In this document: positions 1-11,186 of the stretch, piece by piece
Layout: each line of letters starts with the position of its first letter
Position numbering within the stretch: position 1 is the first letter of the stretch
Source: Mariannaea sp. PMI_226
Taxonomy: Eukaryota > Ascomycota > Sordariomycetes > Hypocreales > Nectriaceae
Assembly (NCBI GenBank): GCA_024336345.1
Contig: JANFOG010000007.1
Span: 186,001-250,000, forward strand
Direction: 5' to 3'
Length of the DNA stretch: 64,000 nucleotides
Translations under genes and position numbers: made by a program
The notes under the pieces: model-generated
The model's input: only the letters and a program-made list of their open reading frames with translations
What the model was told of the DNA's origin: nothing
The model's database searches: none

Positions 1-3000
1 AAATGCAGCTTGACTTTTCCAATTCTGCAAAAAGATAGATACAGATGAGATGAGAAAGAAAAAGAAGAAATAAGAATCAGAATAGAGAGAGAAAGAACAA
101 GACAACCAGGGGGGTGGCTTGTAACATAGGATGAGAGGTTTGGTATTGGCATCAAAACGCAGCCAGGGGTGTTCCGCCTTGTGACGTCTTTTTTGGAGGT
201 TACCCCTGCCTCCACCAAAGCGCTTTTCTGTGCCTCCGGATGCGACCTTGTTGTCTCTCTATTGTTCCTGATTGCTTCCCGGTTGCTCTGGTATCTCTCA
301 ATTGATCTCTCATTGTATCTCTTTCTTGCCTTCTGTCTCCCTTCTCAGTCTCTCCGCTCCTTATATATATATACAATATATATGTCTCCCTCTCTGCGGC
401 GATCCAAAAATTACCACCCGCCGATCCCTGGGGAAAAACAAGGAAACGACTCAACCGCCGTCCTTCGGTGGGAGCCGAGCCCTGACCTAATCGAATCTCA
501 GATTGCCGCTTTTGGACCAGGGCCCGGCGGTTTGCGGAGTGGCCCCCTCAACAGCAACCAGGAAGGGGCCGCAATGTGGTCTGTGGTATCTGGTGGTGGG
601 ATTTCAGTCAAAACGGTTCCCAACGGCCTGCCCGTGTCTGTGTGTCTGTGTGTGTTGAGTTGTGCAGTAGTGAGTTGCGTTGTTAGAGGGACCTGACCGG
701 CCATCTGGGTCTTTCGCTGGAATGCAAAGAACTGGAGACTTGGATTTCCGCTTGGAAGCCCTGATTTTTTCTCGCAAAAAGAAGAAGTACTTGCTTCTTC
801 TCCTCGTTGTACTGTATACACCGTACTTTGGTTTCCTCGGGGTCTCCATTTCAACAGAACGGCGTTTTTGATATCCACCTTTTTCGAACGCGACACAGAC
901 CCTTCAAATCCCCGTTTTCACCTTTTTTGCTACTTTTGGCCTCGGCACAGCTCGCCCACCCAGCGAGAGACGAGAAACTTGGCCTTGGGCTCTCATGACA
1001 TGACGGCGGCCCAAAAAAACAACTTACGAAGTAGCGTCCAGGGCGCGCGCCCCTCCCCCTAGTAAACTACCCCTCATCCTCATCCTTGCCCTTGCTCGAT
1101 CGGGGGTCCTTGGCGTCTATAGAGCCAACGATTGCCAACGCTTACGGCTCCACGCCGTGAAGTTGTTCGAGAGGAACCGGACTGGGGGACGCCAATGTAG
1201 AGGGGAAAATACAACGGGCCGCTCCATGGTTTCGGGGTGTTTCCTAACAAAAAAAGAAATATAGATATCTAACACGAGAGAAGAAGAAGAAAAATAGAAG
1301 TCAACGAGCAAGGTACAGGAGACCGGAGAATAGGGCGAGGGGAGGAGAAGAAGGAAATAGGAAAATGAAAAAAAAAAATAAAAATAAAAATTAATAAACC
1401 AAGAAAAAAGACCCCGAGAAACGGCGCGAGCGAGGACGAGGCTCCGCAACTCGATGTCATCACTTGCCAGCATTTCGGCGCGTGAATGTGCAAGTGAGTG
1501 GACTAGCCCTTAGTAGTAGGAGTCAACGGGAGTGAGTCGGAATGGAGCAATGGAGAAGCGGATGCAAGAAAAAGGTGAATGGGCGAGAGGGGTTCGAACA
1601 GAAACGAAAGAGAATTACAAAAATAAAGAAACAGGGAACAAAAACGAAGGAAGCCAATGCAAAGGTACAAGGAGACGTAGAGACAAGAGATAGAGAGAGA
1701 GAGGGGAAAAAAAAAAGAAAAGAAACGAGGGAAAAGCAGGTCATGGAATCAGCCTTGGAGTTACATACATATTCTCAAGCAGGCCTCACAAAGCGGCCTT
1801 AGCTGAGACTTGTGGAACCCTCTTCCTCTTCCTCTCTGCATCATCCTCTTCCGTCCTTCTGCACAGTACTCTCTTCCTTCTTCTCAGCTGCCCACATCGA
1901 CCCCAGAACCCTGTGCCCGTTATTGTACAAACTCAGCACAAGCACAGTTCCGTAGATGTGCATTGGCCGCCCTCCCAGTTCTGAACAAAAAGAGTGTGTG
2001 AACAAAGTGAGAACTGAGATGTGTTTGGTCCATCACATGCCCCCAACCCCAAAGAGGCAACTCTGCTACTCCATAGCACGTCTGAATCGAGAGAGGTCTT
2101 GGTGGAAAGGCGGCTTGGGGGGGCAGAGGAGGGGGGGGGGCGTGTATATTCCGTAGCCTATGGCGGCCACGAACAAGAGGCCCTCTCTAATCCCCCCCCC
2201 TCCTCCTCTCCCCGTGCTCACGGCCACTTCTGCAACTTGACACGAACAGTGGGGTTCGGCTGCATGCCAGAGCCAGAGCCCTGGCCAATGGATCGACGCC
2301 GTCTTATGCCGTTTTCCCCCTCTGTTACTAGCAGGAGAGAAGGGCTCATCCTGGCACCTGGCAGCTCCCCCAAAAAGTGTGATGTGGTTGATGAGGCTGT
2401 GTGTGTGACATTGGGCTGCCATGCGACGCTACTATAGGACGCCGTTTTGCAGTTTTTGTATCTCATTCGCCCCCCTACGTAAACATCGTAGAGGTCCCCT
2501 CCCTGTGCCTGGGCCTAGATGTGATTTTCCCCCTTGCCCTGTGCGTGGTGCGTGCGTGGTGCGTGCCCATATCTCTCTCTCTACCTTTACCTTAACCCAA
2601 CCCCATCCCTCCCATGCTCCTCTTCCTCCTTCCCCCTCCCCCCCTCCCCCCAGTCTAGCTGGGAATCCTTGCGCTGCATAGAGAAGGCCGATCCCCTCGA
2701 CGGCATCCATAGGGTGTGTGTGGAGGATCACACACTTTCTGGGCTACGCGGGAATACGCGATGCCGAGTTGACCTAGGTGGGGGGAGGGGGAGAGAGAAG
2801 AGAGAGGGCCTGTTTCGAAGGGACTCAAATCCCGAAGGGCGTGGGGCCATTCTTTTGGGTGTGTGTAAGAGACATCTAATAAGGACTATCTATTTGTCTG
2901 ATCGGTGACAAGCAAGTAAAATGCAGAGAGGAAAACGTGGGCCCCAGTCTATCTATCTTCTTCACAGTGTCCAGCTCTAAACTCGTACATACACGCCCCC

Positions 3001-3765
3001 CGTGTTTTTTTTTTTTACGTTTTAAGTGCTTCTTGGGGGAGTTGAGTAAAAACTCGCCTCATCCTGTGCGTGCCGCCCCGGACAACGTTCCGTGATTCGA
3101 GAGACCCGGCCAGTGGCCACATGGAGGGTGGGAAAAGAGGTAGGGTGAAGGGAAGAGGAGGAGGAGGGGGTGTTCAGCGTAGGAAAGAGAGTGAGAGGCA
3201 ATAAACTATTCCTGATTTATATAAAGAAGAAAAAATAAGAAAGGAAAAATGTGACCGGCGGCGAGACAGAACGGCACTATCATATCCATACCTACCCATA
3301 CCGGGGCTGTAAGTGGTGGAGTACATGATCTTATCCAGGGCCGGTGCGTATCATGGTGTCGAAACGACCATGTACAAAGTATCTATGAACCGAGTACGAA
3401 GCGAGAGAGAGAGAGAGATGAGGAAAAGAGGAATCTTCGGAAGAAAGGTTCAAAGTCCAGGTCCCCCGAGGGGAGGGGGGATGTTCCGGTCGTTGGTATA
3501 AATTGGTGATCCCCGTTGCTTCTTTCCACGAAGATGTTTTGTAGCTTTTGTAAATCATTCTGTCCTCCTTTGGCAATTGCTTCTTGTGGTATCACTACCC
3601 TCTTCCTCATACGATTGTTAGAATACTACCACTTCATTATACCTTCTCTCTTCTTGTTGTCTATATACACCTTCATACGGGTTATACTCTTGAGTATCTA
3701 CCAAGTCTACCAACTACACCATAAATCCTTCACAGGAACTGAATTGAGTTGTCACGTCACTTATC
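1..3765. other. Gene-free stretch with purine/pyrimidine tracts
   Basis: I find no coding region with a recognisable family, no tRNA and no 5S rRNA here. All open frames are short and low in complexity. The + strand has long GA-rich blocks (about 50-110, 1265-1400 and 1560-1740) and CT-rich blocks (about 1810-1880 and 2570-2650), a G run near 2131 and a T run near 3008. Such tracts are common in long promoters and 5' leaders of filamentous fungi. This may be the shared upstream region of the P450 gene and of a gene beyond the left edge, but that is inference. Confidence 0.5.
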
Positions 3766-5455
3766 ATGGCTGTCATTCATTCAGTATGGGGCTCACTGGC
3801 CTCGAAGTCTTCCAATGCCGACTTCGAGCTCGCCACCTTGATCTTGGAAGGAATACTCCTCGTATTCTTTGTCTATGTCATTGTGCCGTTGCTGCGTTCC
3901 CTCATCCGATCTGTCCAGTCTCAGAATTCCCATGACTTCTACTCAGACTCGGACTCCAAGATCCCGCTTCATTCTGGCCTTCTCCCCGTCTCCAAGCTCC
4001 CAAACATCTCCTCCACCATTCCCTGGATCGGCCATCTTCTGGGCCTCCAGAGGGACAGTGCCCGCTACGTCAACAGTCTCATTGCCTCCACGGCGGCGCC
4101 AATTTTCACAATCAATATCCCCTTTAAGCGCATTATTGTGGCCAACCCATCAATGGACCGGAATCTCTCCCGCCACACCTCGGAGACGGGGCTAGCGCAG
4201 ATTCTGGCATATGTCGGACCCCGCGTCTTTAGCCTGGGACCCAAGACGATCCAGGTCATCCTTGACTGCGATCCTCGATCCCTGCACAAGGTCGAGTTTG
4301 GCGCCGTTGATAACCTCAAGGCCCTCTCAGAGCGTTCCGGCGTCTTTGTCTGGGATGAGATGAACAAGTTGCCAGCTCGTAGCGAGATGGATCTTGCCCA
4401 TTGGATGTTTGGCCTGACAGTTTCTGCCACGGCCAGCGCTGTTTGGGGCGTCCAAAACCCCTGGAGAATGGACCGCGAGTTTGCTGAGGAGTTCATGTAA
4501 GTTACATTCCGGATGATAAATCCGTATCTAACCACACCCTCCTCCTTGAGGTCATTTTAAGTTTTTGTTCAAGGTGCTAATGAGCTGAAAATATAGGAAC
4601 TTGAGCGAGACGTTTGACTCACTCTCCCGACCTTTTGCCCGGTTTACTGCTCGCTCAGCTTACAAGTCCCGCAAGTTCCTCAGCAACCGTCTCCGCGAGT
4701 TCCACCACCAGCACCGGGAAAGCCGTGTCCGGACCGTAGCCCACGGCATTAACGTTGTCGCTCACTCGGACCCGAACTGGGAGTCCAACCCTGACTACTT
4801 CAACATTGAAATGGTCTCTGCCCTGGGTCTCCTGGCCACTCCCAGCACCCTCTCCGTCTGGCTGATGCGCCACCTCCTCGCGGCACCTGATATGCTCCAT
4901 ATCATTGTCAACGAGGTCCAGCAGCTTGGGGACGTCATTGGTGAGGACTCGGGCATCCCTAGACTGGACCTCAGTAACGTTCGCACTCTTTGCCCCTGGC
5001 TCGTGGCCTCTTGGTACGAGACTCTCCGTCTTCACATGACTGGCGTGCCTCGTCTTGCCCGCAACGACTTCAACCTCAACCTCCCTGGCTCCGATCCTCT
5101 CGCTGTGTCTCAAGGCGATATCTTCCTACTGCCCATGTGCGCGTCCAACCTCGACCCAATGAACTGGGGTCCGGATGCTGCTTCCTTTATTCCTGGCCGC
5201 TTCATCAACGGCGACGGCACGTTGAACAACAGCCTGATCCGCAAGGTCCGCGCGTTTGGTGTTGCAGGCAACCTGTGCCCAGGCCGCGTCTTTGGCTTCG
5301 AGGTGGCCATGATGGTCGTCGCCGGCATGCTACGAGACTTTAGCATTGAGAGCCTCGACGCCCGTGACTTTTGGGTCCCTGGTGTCCGTAAGGGCTTCAA
5401 TGTAGGCTTTGAGCGCTACGCCGATGATGTCAAGGTAGCGTTGGTGAGGCGATGA
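3766..5455 (+). CDS. Cytochrome P450 (CYP7/CYP8-like)
   Basis: This is a heme-thiolate monooxygenase of about 529 residues in two exons, 3766-4496 and 4597-5455. The intron 4497-4596 starts GTAAGT, ends ATAG and splices an ATG codon across the junction, so frame is kept. The N-terminus has a hydrophobic anchor (about residues 24-45) followed by a proline-rich hinge, which suggests an ER membrane protein. The K-helix ExxR is ETLR at residues 385-388, a PERF-like FIPGRF follows near 441-446, and the heme-binding loop FGVAGNLCPGR carries the ligand Cys at about 471. The loop resembles the FGxGxxxCPGR form of the CYP7/CYP8 group rather than the usual FxxGxRxCxG, with Ala at the fourth position. 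Fungal members are often annotated as oxysterol-hydroxylase-like, but the substrate is unknown. It converges on the TPR gene downstream. No other biosynthetic genes flank it. Confidence 0.88.
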
Positions 5456-6317
5456 AAAGTTGCCATTTAGGATATTTATGTTTTCCTGCCAAGTTTTCCT
5501 CTCCTTTTTCCCCCTCCTTTTACGATATGTCATTCCCCCCCCCCCCCCCCCCCCTTTTTTTTTTTTTACCTCCCTCTCTGTCTATATTTTGGACAACTGT
5601 ATATTCTTTTTTTTTCTTTGTATATTTTCCCGGGGCCTCTTTTCCATATCCGCCCTCGCTAGTTTGGATATTACATATATGACCTGGGTGTCATATTGGG
5701 CTTTTTCCTTTGTCTCGAAGAACGAAAATTGGGATTTGATTGGGATATGATTAAGATAGAATTGATACTCACTTCATAGTTTTTTAGCGTTTTGCATTCA
5801 TTACTTTTCAGATAATTGATTCAAGTCTTAAGAATAAGTTCCTGAGATGCCCCTTCGCCTTACCATGTGGACTTGTCGTTCCTTAGTATAATAGTTTTAG
5901 AAGTGATTTGAGGCATGATGCTGTAGGGGAAATCGGAATCATGAATATGCCATCAACTACTCAATTGAAATCTAAATATATTAACCTAATGATAAGGAAA
6001 GATGAGTCATGCATGATGCAACTTTACTAAGTTGCACCGTCGAGATACTGGACACTCCGCCAGTTCAGACGACCCAAAACTAATGAGAGCCGAATCTCAG
6101 CCCTGCCATCTACCTCATAAGATGTTGAAAATAAGCGAGGCAGTAGATTCGAGAGAGGAAGGCAGAATAAAACTCGGCAGACAGGTAGAATAACCAGTGA
6201 CATAAAACTAGAGTAGACAAGAAAGCTTATATGAGACAAAAGTCAATGATAATTGAGAACTGGTAGCCAGTAATCACTTGTCCTGGCACAGGTAAAGTGT
6301 TAAAATATATGCAATTG
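5456..6317. other. Convergent intergenic region with C20T13 tract
   Basis: This is the shared 3' region of the P450 gene (+) and the TPR gene (-). It includes 20 consecutive C (5535-5554) directly followed by 13 T (5555-5567), probably in the P450 3' UTR. The rest is AT-rich with no coding signal that I can support. Confidence 0.5.
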
Positions 6318-8036
6318 CTATTCTATCCTACCACAACATGTTCCAAGCCTACAAAAACACGATGAAGTTACCGTCACATCCGCGCCCGCCAGCGCGACTC
6401 TGAGCTGCCTCTCGATAATCCTCGCCTCCGCCGCACGTCCCAGCCGGACGAGGCACTCGTGGTAGCCATGTAGCGCCCAGACGTTGTTGGGATTCTCGTG
6501 CGTCCGCACAGCCGAGCGCTCCAGTCCAAGGTCCTGGGCGTACACGATCGCGGCCTCTTGGAAGTGGCCTTGCTCGGCCAGGAGGGCGGCGTACGGGTGG
6601 CGGGCGGGCAGCATCCAGCCCCACGGCTCTGCGTATATGAGCGAGTCGTCCCGTTCAATGGCTAAGCGCAAGTGGGCAAACGCTGACTCGTAGTTTTCCT
6701 TTCTGTATTCGAGCTCTCCATCCAGCATCGCGGCAGCCACCTTGAGCACGTTAGTCATCCGGTTAGGGAAGTTCAACCTTGATCGAGGGACGCGCTTTGC
6801 AGCGTCTCTAAAGAGATCCCGGTGCTTATCTGCCTCTACAACGTCGCCAGTGGCAGCGCAAGCGACCCCGCGGCCATAATACACCATGGCAGTCGAAACG
6901 CAGTAGAGATCCTTGTCCTCCGGAATCGGCAGCTCCTTGAGGTCTTTCCACATTCCAAAGCGGATCAAGACGTGAACTCTCACTGACTTGAAGAACTCCA
7001 TCCAATTCGCCATGGGCGGAGAGTGGGCCAGAAGAAGCTCCTCGGTAATGGTTGCCTCCATGCGATCAACAGCAGAGAGTGCGGTCTGGGAGCGGCCGGC
7101 TAGCATGGCGGCGTAGATAAGGGAGTGATAGTTGTGCAATCGGTAAAAGCTGTAGAAGTTGTATCCCCCATGGTGGGCGAAAAACTTATCGTCAGCAATG
7201 GTGGCCCTCTCGTTGGCTTCAATCGCCCGACGGTAGTCGCCTACGAGTACATCGATATGGCTGGGCATGTGGCACATGTGACCTGAGTCCGGGACAAGGC
7301 CGCGCAGATGGTCCGCGGCGGCAAAGGCAGCCTCCGGTGTCTCAGACATCTCCATCAAGTGGATGTACATGTGCAAGATTCCCGGGTGTCGGCGGGAACC
7401 CGGAAGTTTGAGGGCGCGCTCCAGTATGTCCTTGATTTCCAGGGCCGGGGCCAACGGGTTGGGCTTTCTCGTCTTCCGTTCAAATAAGTTCCAGGGTTTT
7501 GTATTCATCAACGCATCGGCTGTCAGAGCAATTACATCCAGATCATCTCCAAATTCCCGGTACACCTGCCTCATGGCATCGGCAAAGGCCCAGACTGAGG
7601 GGACAAAGTCCGCCGGGGCGGCGGTGAAGGGGAAGCGATGCTGAAGAGCTCCAATGAGCGCCCGCTCCACCGGTGAAGAGGTAGCTTGGTGACGCTTCGC
7701 TTGAAGCGCCATATCATGACACCTAGTTATCGTGACGTCGAGTTCGACTTCGTCAAAGGCAGTCCACTTCTTGTTGTAGTTGGGCCCCGACGCAAAAGCC
7801 AAACCCCAGTAACCCATGGCACACAAGGCGTCATGGGCGATGACCTGCTCGAAGCAACGCACCGCCTCGCCATGGTTGAATGAATACGTCCAAATCAGGC
7901 CGCGGTTGAACCATATCTGGGCGTCCTGGCTCCGTGTCATGATGTGGCGACTGAAGCTCCCCAAGTCGTAGTAGTCCTCTGAAGCGGGGATGGCGGTGGC
8001 GGCGGTAACTTGGTCATGACGGTGATGGTCTGCCAT
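6318..8036 (-). CDS. Tetratricopeptide-repeat protein
   Basis: Single-exon protein of about 572 residues. I chose the ATG at 8036 because it is the only ATG before the conserved N-terminal block; the frame stays open for 75 codons upstream but has no earlier ATG. Near the N-terminus are helical-repeat signatures such as WFNRGLIWTYSFNHGEAVRC and AHDALCAMGYWGLAFASGPN. A conserved HMPSHIDVLVGDYRRAIEAN segment lies mid-protein, and C-terminal TPR-like helices end in ALHGYHECLVRLGRAAEA. The arrangement matches a family of uncharacterised TPR proteins shared by fungi and actinobacteria. It has no catalytic motif or signal peptide and probably acts as a cytosolic scaffold. The in-frame stretch just upstream of the start encodes hydrophobic residues but no initiator. 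The last roughly 20 codons look unlike the family and could hide a 3' intron. Confidence 0.8.
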   Translation of the reverse strand: MADHHRHDQVTAATAIPASEDYYDLGSFSRHIMTRSQDAQIWFNRGLIWTYSFNHGEAVRCFEQVIAHDALCAMGYWGLAFASGPNYNKKWTAFDEVELDVTITRCHDMALQAKRHQATSSPVERALIGALQHRFPFTAAPADFVPSVWAFADAMRQVYREFGDDLDVIALTADALMNTKPWNLFERKTRKPNPLAPALEIKDILERALKLPGSRRHPGILHMYIHLMEMSETPEAAFAAADHLRGLVPDSGHMCHMPSHIDVLVGDYRRAIEANERATIADDKFFAHHGGYNFYSFYRLHNYHSLIYAAMLAGRSQTALSAVDRMEATITEELLLAHSPPMANWMEFFKSVRVHVLIRFGMWKDLKELPIPEDKDLYCVSTAMVYYGRGVACAATGDVVEADKHRDLFRDAAKRVPRSRLNFPNRMTNVLKVAAAMLDGELEYRKENYESAFAHLRLAIERDDSLIYAEPWGWMLPARHPYAALLAEQGHFQEAAIVYAQDLGLERSAVRTHENPNNVWALHGYHECLVRLGRAAEARIIERQLRVALAGADVTVTSSCFCRLGTCCGRIE

Positions 8037-9775
8037 GTAGACAAGCAAAAGCAAGCTTGAAGTCGTAAGAAATAAGACAACAGCAAAGCGGAGGGTACAA
8101 GAGACTTCAAGGAAATTGGAATTGGGGCAGAGAGCAAATCCTCTTCCATGTCGGTGCGTGGGTGTGAGTGCGAAATGCAAGTGTGCATGCGTGTGCGAGT
8201 GCGCGTGTGTGTGTGTGTTCGTCACGAGAAGTAATGGAAGAGTTGAGGCCCGATCGGACAACCTAAAGGACGTACTGTCGTGTGTGACCAGCCCATTGGT
8301 TCGGCGGCCACCGATCTAGTCTGCCTGGGAAAACGAGCGAGTGGATTGGTTGCTGTTTCGCCGTGTTCCCCCAGGCCAAGACCAAGTGTGCGTCTCCCAA
8401 GTCTAACAAAAAGCTATGGCTACGAAAAGGGGAAAGGAAAAGAGGGAGGGCGGGGAAAGGGAGGAAAGTGAAGGGAATCGACAGAGCTCACTGACATCAT
8501 GAGAGTTCAAGCATCGACCAGAAATAGAATAGGGCTTCACATCATTCCCCCCCCTCCATTACAGGGCACCCAACCAGGAATCCATGCGGGGCCGGCCGAT
8601 CATCGCGGGTGGTGGAGACGCCCGGCGCCGGATTTTCGGTTTGGGTCTCCGTTGAATACTTGAAGATTGTGGTCCGGAAAGACGGTAATCTTGGGGGGTA
8701 TTTTGTGTAAAAAAAAAAAAAAACCCTACAGGGACTCTGCTTTCCAGAACAAAATGAATTGCAGCTGCTACTCTTCCTTGTAAGTTGGCTGCTAAGATTA
8801 TGCACTGTCAGGTCGGAAAGAAGAGGGAAAAGAAACCCGCTGTTAGGCTGGCGACAACACGGGCGATAAACACACGAAAGCAGAGGAAAATGGGCTCTGC
8901 TTTGTTCTGGGTATAGTATATAGTGAAAAGGCGATGGTGGCTAGTAAGTCAATTGACAACAAAGGTTTCGCTTTGCAAGATAGGATATTTATTCCTTTAG
9001 TACCGACATATGAGCGAGGTTAACGTCTGCCAAAGGGAGCTAGCTATAGCTGAGCTGAGCTCTGTCTCGGTATATCGGGAGCATCGAGCTCTCAACGCAT
9101 GTCAATATTATATGCTTTGTTCCCGCATAGTCTTTCTACTTAATATTAACTACCTATCAGTTGCCTCATTAAATTTAAACACCTAACCCATAGCTTGCGT
9201 GGCAACTCTTCCAACGAAGCAAACACTGAAGCTGAATCACAGAAAAAAAAAACACCTTCAGCAGCCACCCCCCCCTGAACAATTAGGCCCCCAAAAAGGC
9301 CCCCCCGCCCTTAAAACTACAACAGCGCTAATCGATCAATTGCCGGGAGGACCAAAAAAAACAAAACCCCAGTCTCCAGTCTCCAGTGCGACCAGGGGAC
9401 CAACCGAGCCCAAGGGGGAGAGGGGCCCATCACCCGCCAGCCCACCGCGCCCACCTCCACCAAACTGGCCGGCGAGTGGGGGGGGGGAATCCTGTTCTGC
9501 GTGGCCCTGGCGTCACCAACAAGAAGCATCAGCCACGGGCGGTCCTGGATTGGGCGTTCGGTTTTGTTTGTCTCGTCACCTGAGACAGAGGCTGTCGTAA
9601 TTTGTACCTGGATGGGGACAGAAGGAAAGAAAAAAAAAAAAAAAAAGAGGATTCTATCCTTGCATGTCCTTTGATCTTCCAACATCCTTCAACAGTGTTC
9701 TACTTTTTTCTTATCTTGTCTTCTTCCACTCTTATGCTTCATTTGTTCAGCTCCACATGTTGAAGCACCATCGTC
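8037..9775. other. Divergent promoter region
   Basis: This lies between the divergently transcribed TPR gene (-) and MARVEL-like gene (+). It contains a GT microsatellite at about 8202-8218, A-runs near 8710 and 9630, and a G run near 9479. No tRNA, 5S rRNA or convincing coding segment was found. The open frames at 9199-9685 are low-complexity Pro/Lys stretches. Confidence 0.5.
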
Positions 9776-10934
9776 ATGCCTCCTCTTCAAGAATACTACA
9801 ACCAGGGCAGCAACCACAATTATGATGATGGCGATTTATATATTCCTCATCCTGCTCCTCCTCCAGCCGCTACTTTCTCCAACGGCCCACCGCCTCAATA
9901 TTTCCAGCCTCCATACCGAACTCAGCAGCCTATCGCATACACGCGTCCTCGTCCATCCTCACGGGCCTTCTCCGTCGTCCTCTTTGTCCGCCCCTTCTCA
10001 CTCATCATCCCCGGCGTCATCGTCATCCTCAACATATGGTGGAGCGTCACCCAGCGCGTGTGTCCTGGAGATGCGACAGTTGGCGATACGTGTTTCTGGA
10101 TGCTATGGCTAAGTCTACCGATTGTATGTTCCAACACCATTTGTCCACAATGTCCCTCTTCAGCTTTCACATGCAGCGTTCTACACTTTGCATCACACTT
10201 GGTATTGAATAGTTTCCCCAATAATCACAAGACGGTCGGTGTGGCTCAGTTGGTTAGAGCGTTGGTCTCATATTCATTATGACTTGGCCATAGGTCAGGG
10301 ACATCCAAAGGTCGAGAGTTCGAGCCTCTCCACCGACACAATCTTTTGCCAGTTGTTGCATCTGCACATGATATGCTGCACATTATTTTTTGCTTCATTT
10401 ATTTCCCATCTCTCTCTCTCTCTCTCGTTTATAACATGAGTTGCCCTTTTGTCCTAGACATATATATATATTTTCAATTTAGCGTCAAAGATCCCATTTC
10501 CTTTATCAACTTCAAACCAGCAATTCATGCTAATATGGGTTAGGCTACGCTCTCCTTCATATGGGCTATAGTCTTCAATATCTCTGGTAGAAGACGGTCT
10601 CACCACATGTCCCACATCCCTCGCCCTGTTCAGGCGGCAATTCAGCTTCTTCTTGCAGTAGGTGCTACAATTTGCTTCGCGCTATTAATTTACCATCTTG
10701 TCCATTTCGACATCTGGAGCCAATCCTACGAGGGCGCAATGGCTGCTCTCTTGGGTATTCTGATGTAAGTCGAAGCGTCACCCTGGTGATGTGCAAGGAG
10801 CGCCAGCTTTGGCTAACATGTCTCTCATTTCTTGAAGGCTTACCGATTGGGTCTTATTCTCGTGGACAGCCTACGAGATCCACAAAGACTACCAAGTACA
10901 TCATCAACACACTACCAGTCAAATACCCATTTGA
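9776..10934 (+). CDS. MARVEL-like four-helix membrane protein
   Basis: About 221 residues in three exons: 9776-10123, 10544-10764 and 10838-10934. Intron 1 (10124-10543, GTATGT...GGTTAG, phase 0) is long for this genome at 420 nt. Intron 2 (10765-10837, GTAAGT...GAAG) splits an ATG codon. The N-terminus is Pro/Gln/Tyr-rich (residues 1-62). Four hydrophobic helices follow, at about 65-90, 108-130, 143-166 and 176-199; helix 2 spans the exon 1/2 junction and helix 4 the exon 2/3 junction. Recovering exactly four evenly spaced helices supports the splicing and argues against an extra exon inside intron 1. Short cytosolic N-terminus plus four helices is the MARVEL/tetraspan topology of membrane-apposition proteins; the precise role is unknown. 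Intron 1 hosts a complete tRNA gene on the same strand. Confidence 0.8.
10235..10338 (+). tRNA. Elongator tRNA-Met (CAT), with a 30-nt intron
   Basis: The acceptor stem pairs GTCGGTG (10235-10241) with CACCGAC (10331-10337), followed by discriminator A. The D arm is GCTC/GAGC and the T arm GAGAG-TTCGAGC-CTCTC. The anticodon CAT is at 10269-10271 in the loop CTCATA/A, and an intron at 10273-10302 sits at the canonical position after base 37. Removing it leaves a 74-nt tRNA whose anticodon arm has the same 31:39 T:T mismatch as fungal elongator tRNA-Met. Internal box A (TGGCTCAGTTGG) and box B (GTTCGAGCC) are intact. A short T4 follows at 10344-10347. The gene lies wholly inside intron 1 of the MARVEL-like gene, on the same strand. 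Confidence 0.92.
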
Positions 10935-11186
10935 TTCGATATAGAGTTGTCCATATTACGCTGCGCCTAGAATTTTCGAGTCCAACTGCACCAAAATATA
11001 CACACATGATAGCCTCCTCCGCCATGGTATTGCCGAAAATCTGCATATCGTCTCACTCATCTCTCGCTATAATACATACGCATTCATGGGTTGCCCCAAT
11101 ACTGAGCAACAACAATATCATCATCATCATCTCGCTCAGTACTGCTCTATGGCCGTTTCTAGTCTAGGTTCCCCCTCAAAAACCCA

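Noticed and set aside
9199..9685. Frames of 122-133 codons on both strands upstream of the MARVEL-like gene
   Set aside because: Low-complexity Pro/Lys/Ser composition from homopolymer-rich DNA, with no family resemblance.
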